A stretch of 64,000 nt of DNA from SXOA01 sp046153945. GTDB taxonomy: Bacteria; Planctomycetota; Planctomycetia; Pirellulales; Pirellulaceae. This document shows, piece after piece, positions 25,404-34,905 of this stretch (positions are counted from its first letter, which is position 1; each line of letters begins with the position of its first letter). The notes beneath the pieces are model-generated. The model did not search any database. It had not been told where the DNA came from and saw only the letters and a list, made by a program, of their open reading frames with translations. The stretch covers positions 1-64,000 of the forward strand of contig JBJXFF010000109.1 of the NCBI GenBank assembly GCA_046153945.1, given 5' to 3'. The translations under genes were made by a program, and so were the position numbers.

Positions 25404-26684
25404 GAGGCGATCAGCCGTCGCATACAAGTCCAATGTCTCCCGATCCCCAATGATCGTAAACGCCTCTCGAATCTGCTCCAAGCCGACGGCGAGCAAGAAG
25501 TTGGATTTGCGCCCGTAGCTCTTGGCACCCAGGATGTAGAAGTTGGGCTCGGGATTGAGCAATGTATTCAGTCCGCATGCCTTCTGATCCAGGCAATCCC
25601 CGGACGCACTGCCGGCTAGTGCCGCGGCCAGCTTCATGGGGCCGAGTGAGCCATAACATTCGTGGACCTGAAGTTCTTCATAGAGGCTGCGGTCCGGCGT
25701 GAAGCCAACGTTGGCAAGAATTCGGTCGAAAGCGTGCCTTCCTTCCTGCGGCCCAGCCAGCAGCACCTGAAACGACTGGCTTTCTCCGCTTCCGGTCGCC
25801 TCAATGGCCTCCACAGCATTCTCGGGCCAATAATTGATGCCGCTGCTGGGGTCGCTCGCTAAGGCATTCGCCGCACGGGCGAGCCGTTCACGTTCCAGCA
25901 ACCGGTCGCCGGATATCGTCGCAATTGGTCCGCCGGCTGTGGCGGGGCCTTCGCGGCGAGTGATCCAAGTGACTCGTGTGCCCGGGGCATCGCGAATGAG
26001 CTGTGCCAAGGCAACCGCATTGGTCGCGGATGAATAGCCCGCGCCGATAAGAAGCGTGTGCTTTCCGGCATAACGGCCGCGATCCTTGCCCAGGATCTCC
26101 GGCAGGCGATATTCAATCTCTCCCTGCTCGCGAAGGACCATCTCACCCATTGCCGGAATGCCGCCATAGCCGCACCACTTGGGCTGGCCGGCGAATACTC
26201 CAGAAGCATCAATGACGGCATCGGCCTCTTCCAGTCGCTCGACTCCGTCAGGACCACGAAGCAGCAGGCGGAACGGCCAGTCGCCCCGATCCTCGTGTCC
26301 GGGCAACTCTTCCTTGTGAATTTCTCCCTTGCCAATTCGCAGCACCTTTGTTTCCAATCGCAGATGATCGGCCAGCAAATCGGTTTGCGAGAGTGGGCCG
26401 AGATATCGCTCCACCCACTGGCGACCGGTCAGCAGTTCGTCGTCCGCGGAAGGCGAAAAGTTTTCATCCTGTGCCCGGAGAGCGGATAACCCCAGCGGCG
26501 AGCGGTTCATGCCAAAGGGGGTAAACATCTTCACGTGTCCCCATTGCCAGACAGCATCGGCAACGCGGGATCCAGCTTCGTAGATGGCGACGTCGTAGCC
26601 CAGGAATCGAGCATAGAGTGCCGCTTCGAGTCCGATGGGGCCGGCACCGATGATGGCGATTTTAGCGGGCGTATCGACGGCCAT
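25398..26684 (-). CDS. FAD/NAD(P)-binding oxidoreductase
   Basis: The 428-residue flavoprotein starts KIAIIGAGPIGLEAALYARF, a dinucleotide-binding GxGxxG near residue 10, and has a second nucleotide fold, HTLLIGAGYSSATNAVALAQ, in the middle. The layout resembles flavin monooxygenases and thioredoxin-reductase-like enzymes, but the substrate is unclear. The ATG at 26684 with GGGGA in front was chosen; the frame runs back to 26759. The upstream membrane protein gene ends 13 bases before it, and both lie on the minus strand. Its stop is in the palindrome at 25,403. Confidence 0.75.
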   Translation of the reverse strand: MAVDTPAKIAIIGAGPIGLEAALYARFLGYDVAIYEAGSRVADAVWQWGHVKMFTPFGMNRSPLGLSALRAQDENFSPSADDELLTGRQWVERYLGPLSQTDLLADHLRLETKVLRIGKGEIHKEELPGHEDRGDWPFRLLLRGPDGVERLEEADAVIDASGVFAGQPKWCGYGGIPAMGEMVLREQGEIEYRLPEILGKDRGRYAGKHTLLIGAGYSSATNAVALAQLIRDAPGTRVTWITRREGPATAGGPIATISGDRLLERERLARAANALASDPSSGINYWPENAVEAIEATGSGESQSFQVLLAGPQEGRHAFDRILANVGFTPDRSLYEELQVHECYGSLGPMKLAAALAGSASGDCLDQKACGLNTLLNPEPNFYILGAKSYGRKSNFLLAVGLEQIREAFTIIGDRETLDLYATADRLA

Positions 26685-26697
26685 GGGTCCCCGTGTT

Positions 26698-27213
26698 TTA
26701 CGACTTGAACTGCTGCTGGTCGCGCTGGCCTTGCAACTGATCCTCAATCTGCTCTTCAATCCGCCTGCCGAGCGGGAAATGAAGGAGGATAAAGAGCAAC
26801 CCTATACCGGCAACGACCAGGTGGACCAGTTCGGCATCTTGAAAATAGGCGAGCAAATTGGCAAAGCACGCCCCTTCGAACAGCGCGCAGCCGACAATGG
26901 TGGCCGTCTGGATGGGCACGAATGCCGCCTGGATGGCAGCAGCTTCCTCCGGTTCGTTTTTCGTGGCTTCCGTTGGCTCGACAGTCCCCCCCTTCGGCAA
27001 CAGCCGCGGCACCACAAAGCCAGCAATAAACAGCGGTCCCGCCAATGCCAGGAACAGATAGTTGACGTTAGTCCCGAAGGTCTGCGGCTTGCCGGCGTTT
27101 TGAACCGCGGCAAAGATGCCGAAGACGGTGACTCCCATCACCAGGGCAATCACAATGATTCGCAGAGTCATTACCAAAGGACACAGAGTTTCACGGTCCC
27201 GTTCGGAAAGCAT
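26698..27213 (-). CDS. Integral membrane protein, four predicted segments
   Basis: The 171-residue protein has hydrophobic stretches at about 17-37, 50-70, 103-123 and 130-148, so it is an inner-membrane protein with four passes. No family is recognised; its length and layout are like small planctomycete membrane proteins. The start is the ATG at 27213 behind AAGGTGAG. It lies between the ABC permease gene upstream (ending 35 bases before) and the flavoprotein, on the same strand, and might belong to the same transcript. Nothing ties it to the transporter beyond position. Confidence 0.5.
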   Translation of the reverse strand: MLSERDRETLCPLVMTLRIIVIALVMGVTVFGIFAAVQNAGKPQTFGTNVNYLFLALAGPLFIAGFVVPRLLPKGGTVEPTEATKNEPEEAAAIQAAFVPIQTATIVGCALFEGACFANLLAYFQDAELVHLVVAGIGLLFILLHFPLGRRIEEQIEDQLQGQRDQQQFKS

Positions 27214-27248
27214 GCACTCACCTTGCCTTTCGAACCGCTGAGCAGTTC

Positions 27249-29834
27249 CTATTCGTAATGGAGCGCCTGGGCCAGATCGACGCCGGCGGCCCGCCGCGCC
27301 GGAACGGCGGCAGCGATGAAGGTGATGAGCATGGAGCCAAACAGGGCAAACGCCATCAGCAGGGGATGCAGCGTGAACTCAATCGGACGGCCGTAGGACG
27401 GCTCCATCGCGAGATTGATCACGTAGGCGATGCCGAGTCCAAAGGAGACACCCGGGATGAGGCCGACCATGCCGATAATCAGGGCCTGCGTGGTAATCGT
27501 CCGCCGCACCTGCGCGCGAGTCATGGCGACAATGCGCAAGAGGCCAAGTTCGCGAGTTTGCTCCAGGACATTCATGGAAAGCGTATTCACGACGCCGAAG
27601 GCGGCGACGATGAAGCTCAAAAAAATCAGTCCCCACAAGCAGCCGGAGATGCCGATGCTGATCTGGTCGATCCGCCTGCCGATTTCCGCCTGGGAGTTAA
27701 GCAGCACGCCATTTTTCTTGCAAATGACTTCCAGCTTGGGCTTGAGCTCCAGCAATTTGGCCCGGTCGGCACGGATGATGTAGCCGTCTACGCCTTGCGT
27801 CTTCATGAGCTTCGCGCCCGTCTCCCAATCCATATATAGGGTCAACCCGCCGACCAGATAGTCGTTAGTCACGCCGCAAATCCGCACCTTGTGCCGCCCT
27901 TCACCGCCGCCGATTTCCAGCGTGTCTCCCTGGCTCACCTGTAGTTTGGCGGCGGCGATATTTCCTATCACCACTTCGCCGGCAATCATCTGCTCTCGGA
28001 TCTTGTCCGCGTTGCCGGAAATCAGGTCAAACGGGCTTTTCCCCGGCTCGTGAAACTGACGAATGGCGAGGATGATGTTGAGTTCTTCCGGAATCTCCTT
28101 GGTGGCGTCGATGGAGCCCTGGCGATCAATTACCTTGGCCTGAGCCTCCACCATCTTAGCGCGGTCGAGAAAGGCAATTTCCCCTGACCTTTCCAGTTCC
28201 GTCAGCGGGGCCTCGAGTTCCTCGGGAAGATCAGCCGACAGACCCGTCGCCATGTCGGGAAGCATGGCCCGAATGTAGTAGTCTCCGATGAGGGCCCTTC
28301 GATACCAATCCTTGAGGTTGCGGACGTTGTCCAGAATGGAATGGGCCATCGCCACGCCAGTAGCCCCGGCAATAAAGAGCACACCGACCGTCAGCGAAGT
28401 TCGTCCGCGATGCCGGAGGATTTGCTTGAGTGCCAGGCTGGTTTCAACCCGGCGTCCCCAGCGCATGGCAAGAGATGCGAGGTGGGACAATGGCGACAAC
28501 ACCAAGGGATACATGAGCACGACGCCGATGAGCAGCGCCACGGCCCCGTATTGCGGTATTTCGATGGAGATCTTTCCCGCGATCCCCAGGGCGATGAGCA
28601 CGGAGCCCGTGACCGCGACAACCAGTCCGATCAGGATATGAATGAAGGGAACGGTCGTCATGTCCTGTTTCGAGACATGGCTCAGCCCTTCCAGTGGAGA
28701 GACTCGCCAGGCCCGAATTGCCGGAAATACCGCGCCGACCACAGAGATCGAAAATCCAAACAGCACAGCCCACACATACGGCTGCGGGGTAACCATGTAT
28801 TTAATTGGGGAGGGCAAGGAGATATCTAAGAGTTGCGACAAGGCCGAAACCAGCACATAGGAAATCCCCAGTCCGAGCAGTATTCCAAGCACAGTTCCAA
28901 TCGTCGCCAGGATCAGGCTCTCTCCAATCAACATCCCGGCAATCTGATCCCGCGTTGCTCCCACGGCCCGCATGATGGCCAGTTGCCGGCGGCGTTCACC
29001 CACATTCATCAAAAACGTGTTGAGGATGATGAAGCCGGAAAGCAAGAGTGTGAACGCAGTCGTTAGGGTCAGCCCCTGTTCCGTGGAAAGCAGAGTCTCC
29101 TGGAGGACTTGCGCCCCTCCTTTCGGTTCACGAACTTCGACGCCGTCGGGAAGCAACGCTTGAATTTTGGCTTGCAGAGCGATCAAATCCGCCTCGGGTT
29201 TGGCGACGATTTGAACGGTGCTGATTTTTCCCTTGCCGACAAACCGCAAAGCAGCTTGCTTGAGCGGCAAGAAGACCAGGCCCGTTTGGGTCAGTGCGCC
29301 GCCATCGGACATATTGATGAGCCCGACGACCTGCATTTTGCGGGGACCACCTTTGTTCGCCAGCAGCTTGACTTCGTCGCCGACTTTGAATTCCAGGTAT
29401 CTTGCAAACTCGGTTTCGAGCAGTATCTTGTCCACGTCGTCGGCAGTGAGCAGTCGCCCCTCCACCACTACCATGTCGCGAACAAGCTTGTCCACATTGG
29501 GATCGATGCCCAGGATTTGCAGGCGGACTCGCTGCTCTCCCTTGGTAAGCGAGCTGGGGCGCTGGATGAGGGGGACCGCCCCTTCGACCCCGTCCAAAGC
29601 AGCTACTTTGCCGACCAGGTCCTCAGGAATCGGCCCCGTATTCTGGGCCACAACTTCCAGCGAGGTCTTTCCCCGAACTGCCGCGAACATGACCTGATAA
29701 GACTCCCGCGTGGTCGCGGTGACGACGGTCACCGAGACGACGGCGGCCACGCCGATGACGATGCTGGCGATGGTCAGAATGGTGCGGCCGGGACGGGAAA
29801 GCATGGCCCGCTGGCTGAAGCGGCGGAGACTCAT
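27249..29834 (-). CDS. ABC transporter permease with two FtsX domains
   Basis: The 861-residue protein is a MacB/LolCE-like permease. An N-terminal membrane segment (ILTIASIVIGVAAVVSVTVV) precedes a large periplasmic domain, an FtsX domain with three segments near 260-400, a second periplasmic domain, and a second FtsX domain at the C-terminus ending AQALHYE. Each half holds the RRRQLAIMRAVGATR and TRELGLLRIVAMTR loops that contact the ATPase. It overlaps the ATPase gene by four bases (ATGA). Substrate may be a lipoprotein, lipid or peptide; sequence does not tell. Confidence 0.9.
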   Translation of the reverse strand: MSLRRFSQRAMLSRPGRTILTIASIVIGVAAVVSVTVVTATTRESYQVMFAAVRGKTSLEVVAQNTGPIPEDLVGKVAALDGVEGAVPLIQRPSSLTKGEQRVRLQILGIDPNVDKLVRDMVVVEGRLLTADDVDKILLETEFARYLEFKVGDEVKLLANKGGPRKMQVVGLINMSDGGALTQTGLVFLPLKQAALRFVGKGKISTVQIVAKPEADLIALQAKIQALLPDGVEVREPKGGAQVLQETLLSTEQGLTLTTAFTLLLSGFIILNTFLMNVGERRRQLAIMRAVGATRDQIAGMLIGESLILATIGTVLGILLGLGISYVLVSALSQLLDISLPSPIKYMVTPQPYVWAVLFGFSISVVGAVFPAIRAWRVSPLEGLSHVSKQDMTTVPFIHILIGLVVAVTGSVLIALGIAGKISIEIPQYGAVALLIGVVLMYPLVLSPLSHLASLAMRWGRRVETSLALKQILRHRGRTSLTVGVLFIAGATGVAMAHSILDNVRNLKDWYRRALIGDYYIRAMLPDMATGLSADLPEELEAPLTELERSGEIAFLDRAKMVEAQAKVIDRQGSIDATKEIPEELNIILAIRQFHEPGKSPFDLISGNADKIREQMIAGEVVIGNIAAAKLQVSQGDTLEIGGGEGRHKVRICGVTNDYLVGGLTLYMDWETGAKLMKTQGVDGYIIRADRAKLLELKPKLEVICKKNGVLLNSQAEIGRRIDQISIGISGCLWGLIFLSFIVAAFGVVNTLSMNVLEQTRELGLLRIVAMTRAQVRRTITTQALIIGMVGLIPGVSFGLGIAYVINLAMEPSYGRPIEFTLHPLLMAFALFGSMLITFIAAAVPARRAAGVDLAQALHYE

Positions 29835-30562
29835 CGAGGGCGGGCCTCCGCGAGTTGAGCAGTTACGCTCCGCCGCTCCTTCAGGATTTCTTCTCGCTCC
29901 ACCTGTCCATCGAGCAGGTGGATGATCCGGTCCGCCTGGGCGGAAACCGCCGGGTCATGCGTCACCATCACGATGGTCTGGCCATGGTCCTCGACCAACT
30001 TGCGGAGGAGGGACATCACCCGCTTGCTGTTGACGGTGTCGAGGTTGCCGGTCGGTTCGTCCGCTAGCAGGAAGGTGGGCTCAATCGCGAGGGCGCGGGC
30101 GATGGCCACCCGCTGCTGCTCACCGCCAGACATTTTTCCCGGGATATGTGTTTTGCGGTTGGCCAGTCCGACCATCTCCAACTTCTCAGTGGCTCGCTTC
30201 TTGGCCTCGGCGGTGGAAATGCCGTCGAGTTCTAGAGGCAACGAGACATTCTCTTCCGCTGTTAAAATGGGAAGAAGATTGAATTGCTGAAAGATGAAGC
30301 CGATGCGGCGGCGGCGGATTAGGGTTCGCTGGTCGTCTGTCATCGTCGCCAGATCGACCCCCTCTAGCAATACCTGTCCGGAGGTGGGGACATCGACGCC
30401 GCCCAGGAGGGTGAGCAGCGTACTCTTGCCGGAGCCCGAGCGGCCCATAATGGCCAGCAGTTCCCCCTGCTGAACGCCGAGATCGACCCCCCGCAGGGCC
30501 TCGACGGCGGCTTCGCCTTCGCCAAATGATTTTCGCAGGGAACGGGTTTCAAGTACAAACAT
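29831..30562 (-). CDS. ABC transporter ATPase, LolD/MacB type
   Basis: The 243-residue protein has Walker A GRSGSGKST, the signature MSGGEQQRVAIARAL and Walker B FLLADEPTGNLD; the LADEPTGNLD form marks the LolD/MacB/FtsE group. It powers the FtsX permease encoded downstream. The start was set at the ATG at 30562 (MFVLETRSLRKSFG), which agrees with the family; the frame runs back to 30814 with a 84-residue region that has no similarity. The ribosome site is weak. Transcription probably starts in the 254-base space that separates it from the divergent thioesterase gene. Confidence 0.92.
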   Translation of the reverse strand: MFVLETRSLRKSFGEGEAAVEALRGVDLGVQQGELLAIMGRSGSGKSTLLTLLGGVDVPTSGQVLLEGVDLATMTDDQRTLIRRRRIGFIFQQFNLLPILTAEENVSLPLELDGISTAEAKKRATEKLEMVGLANRKTHIPGKMSGGEQQRVAIARALAIEPTFLLADEPTGNLDTVNSKRVMSLLRKLVEDHGQTIVMVTHDPAVSAQADRIIHLLDGQVEREEILKERRSVTAQLAEARPR

Positions 30563-30816
30563 GATGCCGCCAATGAGGAGCGAAACGGAGGAATACACAG
30601 TTATCCCCCAATTGGAAAGCATTGAAAAGGGTCCAAAATCAATAGAGGCCTCTTTCCTGCCGAAAAATGGGAAAGATATATGGTCTATAGCGACCTGCTC
30701 TTGCTTCCTTCGATATTGGCATACTCCATGCTTGTGACGTGTCGTCTGCGCTCTCGATGCCAATTCTGGAGTGCAGCACTCGACGAGTGGACCCCGACTT
30801 TGTTCTACTGGCAATT

Positions 30817-31275
30817 ATGAAAGCAGACGTTCCAGAACTTCTCAAAGACTACCCCATCGTCCTCACCTTACCCATTTTGTGGGGTGATCAGGACGCCTTC
30901 GGGCACGTCAACAACGTCGTCTACTTCCGCTGGTGCGAATCGGCCCGCGTCGCCTACCTCAACGACACCGGCCTTCAGGACCTGTTGACCAAGGACAATC
31001 TCGATCCGATTCTGGCATCCGTCAAATGCGACTATCTGAAGCAACTCAACTTTCCAGACACCGTTCAGATTGGTGCTCGCATTACCCGCATCGGCAACAA
31101 AAGTGTCGCGATGGAGCACGCGATTTATTCCGAATCCCTGCAGGCGATTGCCGCCAAGGCCGATTCCGTGGTGGTGGTTTTTGATTATGCAAAGCAGAAG
31201 TCGTGCGCGATTCCAATGGAAGTTCGTGATCTCATCGAGAAGATCGAAAATTCTCGTTCGACCCCCCCGGCCTGA
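30817..31275 (+). CDS. Thioesterase (4-hydroxybenzoyl-CoA thioesterase family)
   Basis: The 152-residue protein has a hotdog-fold opening: WGDQDAFGHVNNVVYFRWCE contains the catalytic aspartate and the HVNN motif of YbgC/4HBT acyl-CoA thioesterases. It should hydrolyse an acyl-CoA. The ATG at 30817 was picked because the family begins there; the frame runs back to 30739, but the added 26 residues have no family match, and no ribosome site is clear for either. It diverges from the ABC transporter genes and converges on the MFS gene. Confidence 0.85.
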   Translation: MKADVPELLKDYPIVLTLPILWGDQDAFGHVNNVVYFRWCESARVAYLNDTGLQDLLTKDNLDPILASVKCDYLKQLNFPDTVQIGARITRIGNKSVAMEHAIYSESLQAIAAKADSVVVVFDYAKQKSCAIPMEVRDLIEKIENSRSTPPA

Positions 31276-31286
31276 GTCCGCTAAGC

Positions 31287-32582
31287 TTACTCCGCATTTT
31301 TCTCGGCCTTCGGCTGTTCGACGGGAGCTTTCTTCGCGGCGGGTGTGCTAAATAGAACTGCGAACAAGACCAATGAGACCATGACCCCAATCATGGGGAT
31401 CATCCAGAACTTCTTCCAGTCGGTAACCCGCTTGATTTCTCCGGTCTTAGGATCGCTGACTTCTGTGGAGGCGAAGTGATTCACCCAGCCGGATGCCTCC
31501 GTCCCAATGTACATCCCAAGGCCATAAGTCAAAGCCGCGAAGAGCGCTTGTCCGCTGTTGCGAATGTCCGCCGGAGCCGTGTTTTCGACGTGAATGAATC
31601 CCGCTGCGAAGAAGAAGTCAAAGCAGATTCCGTGCAAGGCCAGCCCAAATAGGATGAGCGGGAATGGTTTGCCGGCTGAGAAAATCGCGTACCTTGCTCC
31701 CCAGGCCAACATTCCGACGAGCAGCACCGTCTTCATGCCAAATTGCCCTAGGAACCACGGCAGGGCCAGCAAAAAGATAATCTCCGACCATTGGCCAATC
31801 GTCATGAGGGGGCCGACATTCCCCGGCTTCACTCCAACCTTTTGCTCCAAAAACAGCGACGTAAAGCTGTAGTAAAACGCCAGGGCAATTGTGATCAAAA
31901 ACGAAACTCCGTAGAACACTGCAAAGGACGGCTCCTTGAGTAAGCCGAGCGCCTCCCAGAACGGAAACGGATTCGGGTTGGCCGGCGGCGGCGTATGCGG
32001 CTGAAAGAAAGAGGCCACGCCAAGGACGGCCGAGAGCCCCGCAGCCATCAGAAGCGGACGATTATTCACCGGCTCTCCTGGCTTGAGCAGCACCTTGAGC
32101 ATCAGGTTGGCCGCTATCCAACCGATGGTCCCGAGCACGCGGATCGTGGGAAAGTCGCGCGTCGCATCTGGAATGTTCCCGAAAATAATCGCGTTCGAAA
32201 GCGATAGCGTCGGTGAATAGATGAGAGCGTAGAGGAGCGCAGCACAATAGAATAATCCCGGCGTTTTGATCGTTGACATCCAGAACAAGACCAGCGCTCC
32301 CGCGAGGTGTAACGCCCCCATGACTTGCTCGCTGGCAAAATACCGGTCGCAGACCGCGCCGACAATAACCGGCGCGACAATGGTTCCGAGCGACATCGTC
32401 GCGTAAATGCTGCCGATTTGTTTGCCGGTGAATTTGAGATTGTTGAGGTACTGGCCCAGCACGACAAACCACGATCCCCAAACCGCAAACTCCAGGAAAT
32501 TCATGATGGAGAGTGGCAACCGCACGGACATTGCCATCGGCGGAGCCTCGGGAGCAGCGGCAAGCAAAGAGAACATATCCAC
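31287..32582 (-). CDS. Nucleoside:H+ symporter-like MFS transporter
   Basis: The 431-residue protein has 12 membrane segments. It begins LSIMNFLEFAVWGSWFVVLG, which is characteristic of the NupG/XapB nucleoside symporter family, and has the LGTIVAPVIVGAVCDR loop. It should import nucleosides in exchange for protons; planctomycete copies are often this length. The C-terminus is rich in lysine and glutamate. The stop is 11 bases from the convergent thioesterase gene. The ATG at 32582 gives about 15 extra residues before the family begins. Confidence 0.85.
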   Translation of the reverse strand: MDMFSLLAAAPEAPPMAMSVRLPLSIMNFLEFAVWGSWFVVLGQYLNNLKFTGKQIGSIYATMSLGTIVAPVIVGAVCDRYFASEQVMGALHLAGALVLFWMSTIKTPGLFYCAALLYALIYSPTLSLSNAIIFGNIPDATRDFPTIRVLGTIGWIAANLMLKVLLKPGEPVNNRPLLMAAGLSAVLGVASFFQPHTPPPANPNPFPFWEALGLLKEPSFAVFYGVSFLITIALAFYYSFTSLFLEQKVGVKPGNVGPLMTIGQWSEIIFLLALPWFLGQFGMKTVLLVGMLAWGARYAIFSAGKPFPLILFGLALHGICFDFFFAAGFIHVENTAPADIRNSGQALFAALTYGLGMYIGTEASGWVNHFASTEVSDPKTGEIKRVTDWKKFWMIPMIGVMVSLVLFAVLFSTPAAKKAPVEQPKAEKNAE

Positions 32583-32685
32583 GGAGTGACCTCTAGCGTG
32601 TTAATAATCGTCCAACGACCTCAAGAGAGATGAGGGTGCGGCCATTCTAAAGAAGTGTCTCTAGGAATGAAAGCAAGCTACCCGC

Positions 32686-33009
32686 TCAAGGCTGAATTTC
32701 CGTCCCCAACTCCCGCAGCAGCTCAAACGTGAAAATGCCCGTGTCGTGGCCGTCGCTGAAGGAAATGGTGTAGGCGTAATTGCCGACCGGCTTCATCCCC
32801 TGGATGCGAAGGGGCTGCAGATCGACCTTGGAAAGGAGCGGTAGGGCGAAGGGGTCGGCGGGGGGGGCGTTCCGCTTCTCGCGGCAGGTGGCGCAGGGGC
32901 AAGCGTCCCGCAGTTCGCGGACGCGATAGGCCTTGGTGACCAGGTCGCTCCAGGTGATCAGGAGGCGATGGTCGTCGGTGAGCTTGAGGCCGGTGGGATA
33001 TTCAGTCAT
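32686..33009 (-). CDS. DUF971 protein
   Basis: The 107-residue protein is a DUF971 domain alone: TGLKLTDDHRLLITWSD, then the cysteine pair in ACPCATCREKR, and VGNYAYTISFSDGHDTGIF. The domain is the N-terminal part of gamma-butyrobetaine hydroxylase and also occurs with iron-sulfur assembly proteins, where it may bind metal. The ATG at 33009 lies one base after the upstream stop, so it is co-translated with the cysteine-desulfurase-like gene; a longer frame begins inside that gene. Pairing with the desulfurase suggests a role in sulfur or iron-sulfur metabolism. Confidence 0.85.
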   Translation of the reverse strand: MTEYPTGLKLTDDHRLLITWSDLVTKAYRVRELRDACPCATCREKRNAPPADPFALPLLSKVDLQPLRIQGMKPVGNYAYTISFSDGHDTGIFTFELLRELGTEIQP

Positions 33010-33010
33010 T

Positions 33011-34264
33011 TCAAAGTTGACGCAATTCAGTGAGTAGCCGCTCCACTTCTTCCCCCGTATTGTAATGGACAAGGCCGACCCGCAGCATGCCGTGCGGTTC
33101 GTTGCCGAGCTGCTCGCTGAGGTTCAGGGCGTAGTAGTTGCCGTGCCAGGCGAAAATGCCGCCGCTGCCGAGGTGCTCGGCGAGCTGGGCGGAGGTGAAT
33201 CGGCGATGCGTAAAGGAAACGGTAGCGACCCGCTCGCTCAGCCGGGACTGGTCGGTGATTCCGAAGATTCGTATCTCCGGCATTTCAGCAAGGCCCTTTA
33301 GCAGTTTGGCGACCAGCGACCGTTCATAGGGAACAATGGATTCATAAGCCCTTGTCAGGGCGTGACGCCGCGAAAGCGACGAGTCATTTGCCAGCGTCCT
33401 GCCGATTCCGGCCAGGTAGTCCACTGCCGCCAATGCCCCCGCCATCGATTCGTGGCTCTGCGTACCAGTCATCCATTTGCTGGGAAGCGACTCGTTCGCC
33501 GGCCGCAACTTGTACGCTTCCAGCGATTCCATGAATTCCCTTTTGCCCCACAGCACGCCGATGTGCGGGCCGAAAAACTTGTAAGCCGAGCAGGCTAGAA
33601 AATCGACGCCCAGTGCTTTCACATCAATCAAGCCATGCGGTGCGAAATGAACGGCATCGGCAAAGACCAGCGCGCCGACTTCATGCGCCCAATCCGCAAT
33701 CTGCCGGACGGGATTGATCCCCCCCGTGGCATTGGACGCACATCCCACGGCCACCAGTCGCGTACGGCTGTTAATCTTGGACCGAAAATCTTCGAGGTCG
33801 AGCGTGCAATCCTCGGGGCGGAAGCGGACGTACTGCACCTTGATGCCGGCATCTCGGGCAGCGAGCACCCACGGAGTGACATTGGCGTCGTGATCCAGCA
33901 ATGTGACCACAATCTCGTCCCCCGGCTTCCAGGTGCGGGCGACTGCCCGCGAGAAGGCGAAGGTCAGCGACGTCATGTTCTGCCCAAAGGCAATCTCGTC
34001 CGGGTCATCGGCTCCCACAAAGTCCGCCAGGCCGCGATGAACCTCGTCCAGCAGCGCATCGCTCTCGCGCCCGGTTGGAAACAGACCCCCGTGATTGGCG
34101 CTGCAATGGCTCAGGTAATGGGACATCGCGTCGATGACCACCTGCGGCACCTGGGTACCGGCGGGGCCATCGAGGTAGACAGCGGGTTGTCCGCCTTCCC
34201 GACGTGCGAGTGCCGGGAATTGATTGCGGAGCGAGGGGACGAGTTGCTCGATCGAAATCGACAT
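33011..34264 (-). CDS. Cysteine-desulfurase-like aminotransferase class V
   Basis: The 417-residue PLP enzyme has the family order YLDGPAGTQVP, HCSANHGGLFPTGRES, and ADAVHFAPHGLIDVKALG before SAYKFFGPHIG, where the lysine holds PLP. It matches the cysteine-desulfurase-like VC1184 group of class V aminotransferases. The start was placed at the ATG at 34264; the frame runs back to 34303. It runs into the DUF971 gene with a one-base gap. Whether it desulfurates cysteine or acts on another amino acid is not clear. Confidence 0.88.
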   Translation of the reverse strand: MSISIEQLVPSLRNQFPALARREGGQPAVYLDGPAGTQVPQVVIDAMSHYLSHCSANHGGLFPTGRESDALLDEVHRGLADFVGADDPDEIAFGQNMTSLTFAFSRAVARTWKPGDEIVVTLLDHDANVTPWVLAARDAGIKVQYVRFRPEDCTLDLEDFRSKINSRTRLVAVGCASNATGGINPVRQIADWAHEVGALVFADAVHFAPHGLIDVKALGVDFLACSAYKFFGPHIGVLWGKREFMESLEAYKLRPANESLPSKWMTGTQSHESMAGALAAVDYLAGIGRTLANDSSLSRRHALTRAYESIVPYERSLVAKLLKGLAEMPEIRIFGITDQSRLSERVATVSFTHRRFTSAQLAEHLGSGGIFAWHGNYYALNLSEQLGNEPHGMLRVGLVHYNTGEEVERLLTELRQL

Positions 34265-34375
34265 TTGAAATTGCCACTTGTTGATTGAAGGTGTGACGCA
34301 CACACTGTTGTATTATTACCCAAGTCAATTAACACTCCCCCTACTAAACGACTCGTCGTTGGCCCCAATTCAGCT

Positions 34376-34834
34376 ATGCGACTAAATTGTCTATCGACTG
34401 CGTGGATAGCTTTGGCCGTTCTGACCGGCTGCGGCGGGCCAGTACTTTACCCCGTCTCCGGCAAAGTCCTGGTCGATGGCGAGCCGTTGACGAAAGGATT
34501 TGTGGTATTTCATCCGGACGACGATCGGCCCATTGCCGGGGCCGATTTGCCGCGCGGAGAACTCAATAAGGAGGGAGTCTATGAGCTGCGCAGCGGAGAA
34601 AGAGTCGGCGCTCCACCGGGAAATTATCGAGTCGTCATCGTGGCGCAGGATATGAACAGCCGAGCCCCCGATGCTCGGAGCGCGGTCCACCCCGAACCCA
34701 AGCCGCTGATAAACCGCCTGTATTTTGACGCGGAAAAAACACCGCTAAGGGCCGATGTCAAGAAAGATGCCGCCCCAGGCGATTACGACCAAAAAGTTTC
34801 CACAACTGCCCCAGAGCGCAATGCCACAAAGTAG
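34376..34834 (+). CDS. Small lipoprotein with carboxypeptidase-regulatory-like fold
   Basis: The 152-residue protein has a lipobox LTGCGG (cysteine at residue 19) after a short hydrophobic stretch, so it is probably exported and lipid-anchored. The rest begins YPVSGKVLVDGEPLTKGFVV, which is the opening of the transthyretin-like or carboxypeptidase-regulatory domain typical of planctomycete lipoproteins that lie next to DUF1559 genes. The neighbour at 34,906 is such a gene, and the two are likely one operon. Function is unknown. Confidence 0.85.
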   Translation: MRLNCLSTAWIALAVLTGCGGPVLYPVSGKVLVDGEPLTKGFVVFHPDDDRPIAGADLPRGELNKEGVYELRSGERVGAPPGNYRVVIVAQDMNSRAPDARSAVHPEPKPLINRLYFDAEKTPLRADVKKDAAPGDYDQKVSTTAPERNATK

Positions 34835-34905
34835 GCAAGTCCTCTAGAGCCACTCGCCCACCTTCTGCGATAATGTTCCCTGGCGGAGAAAAAGGAACAG
34901 GGCAA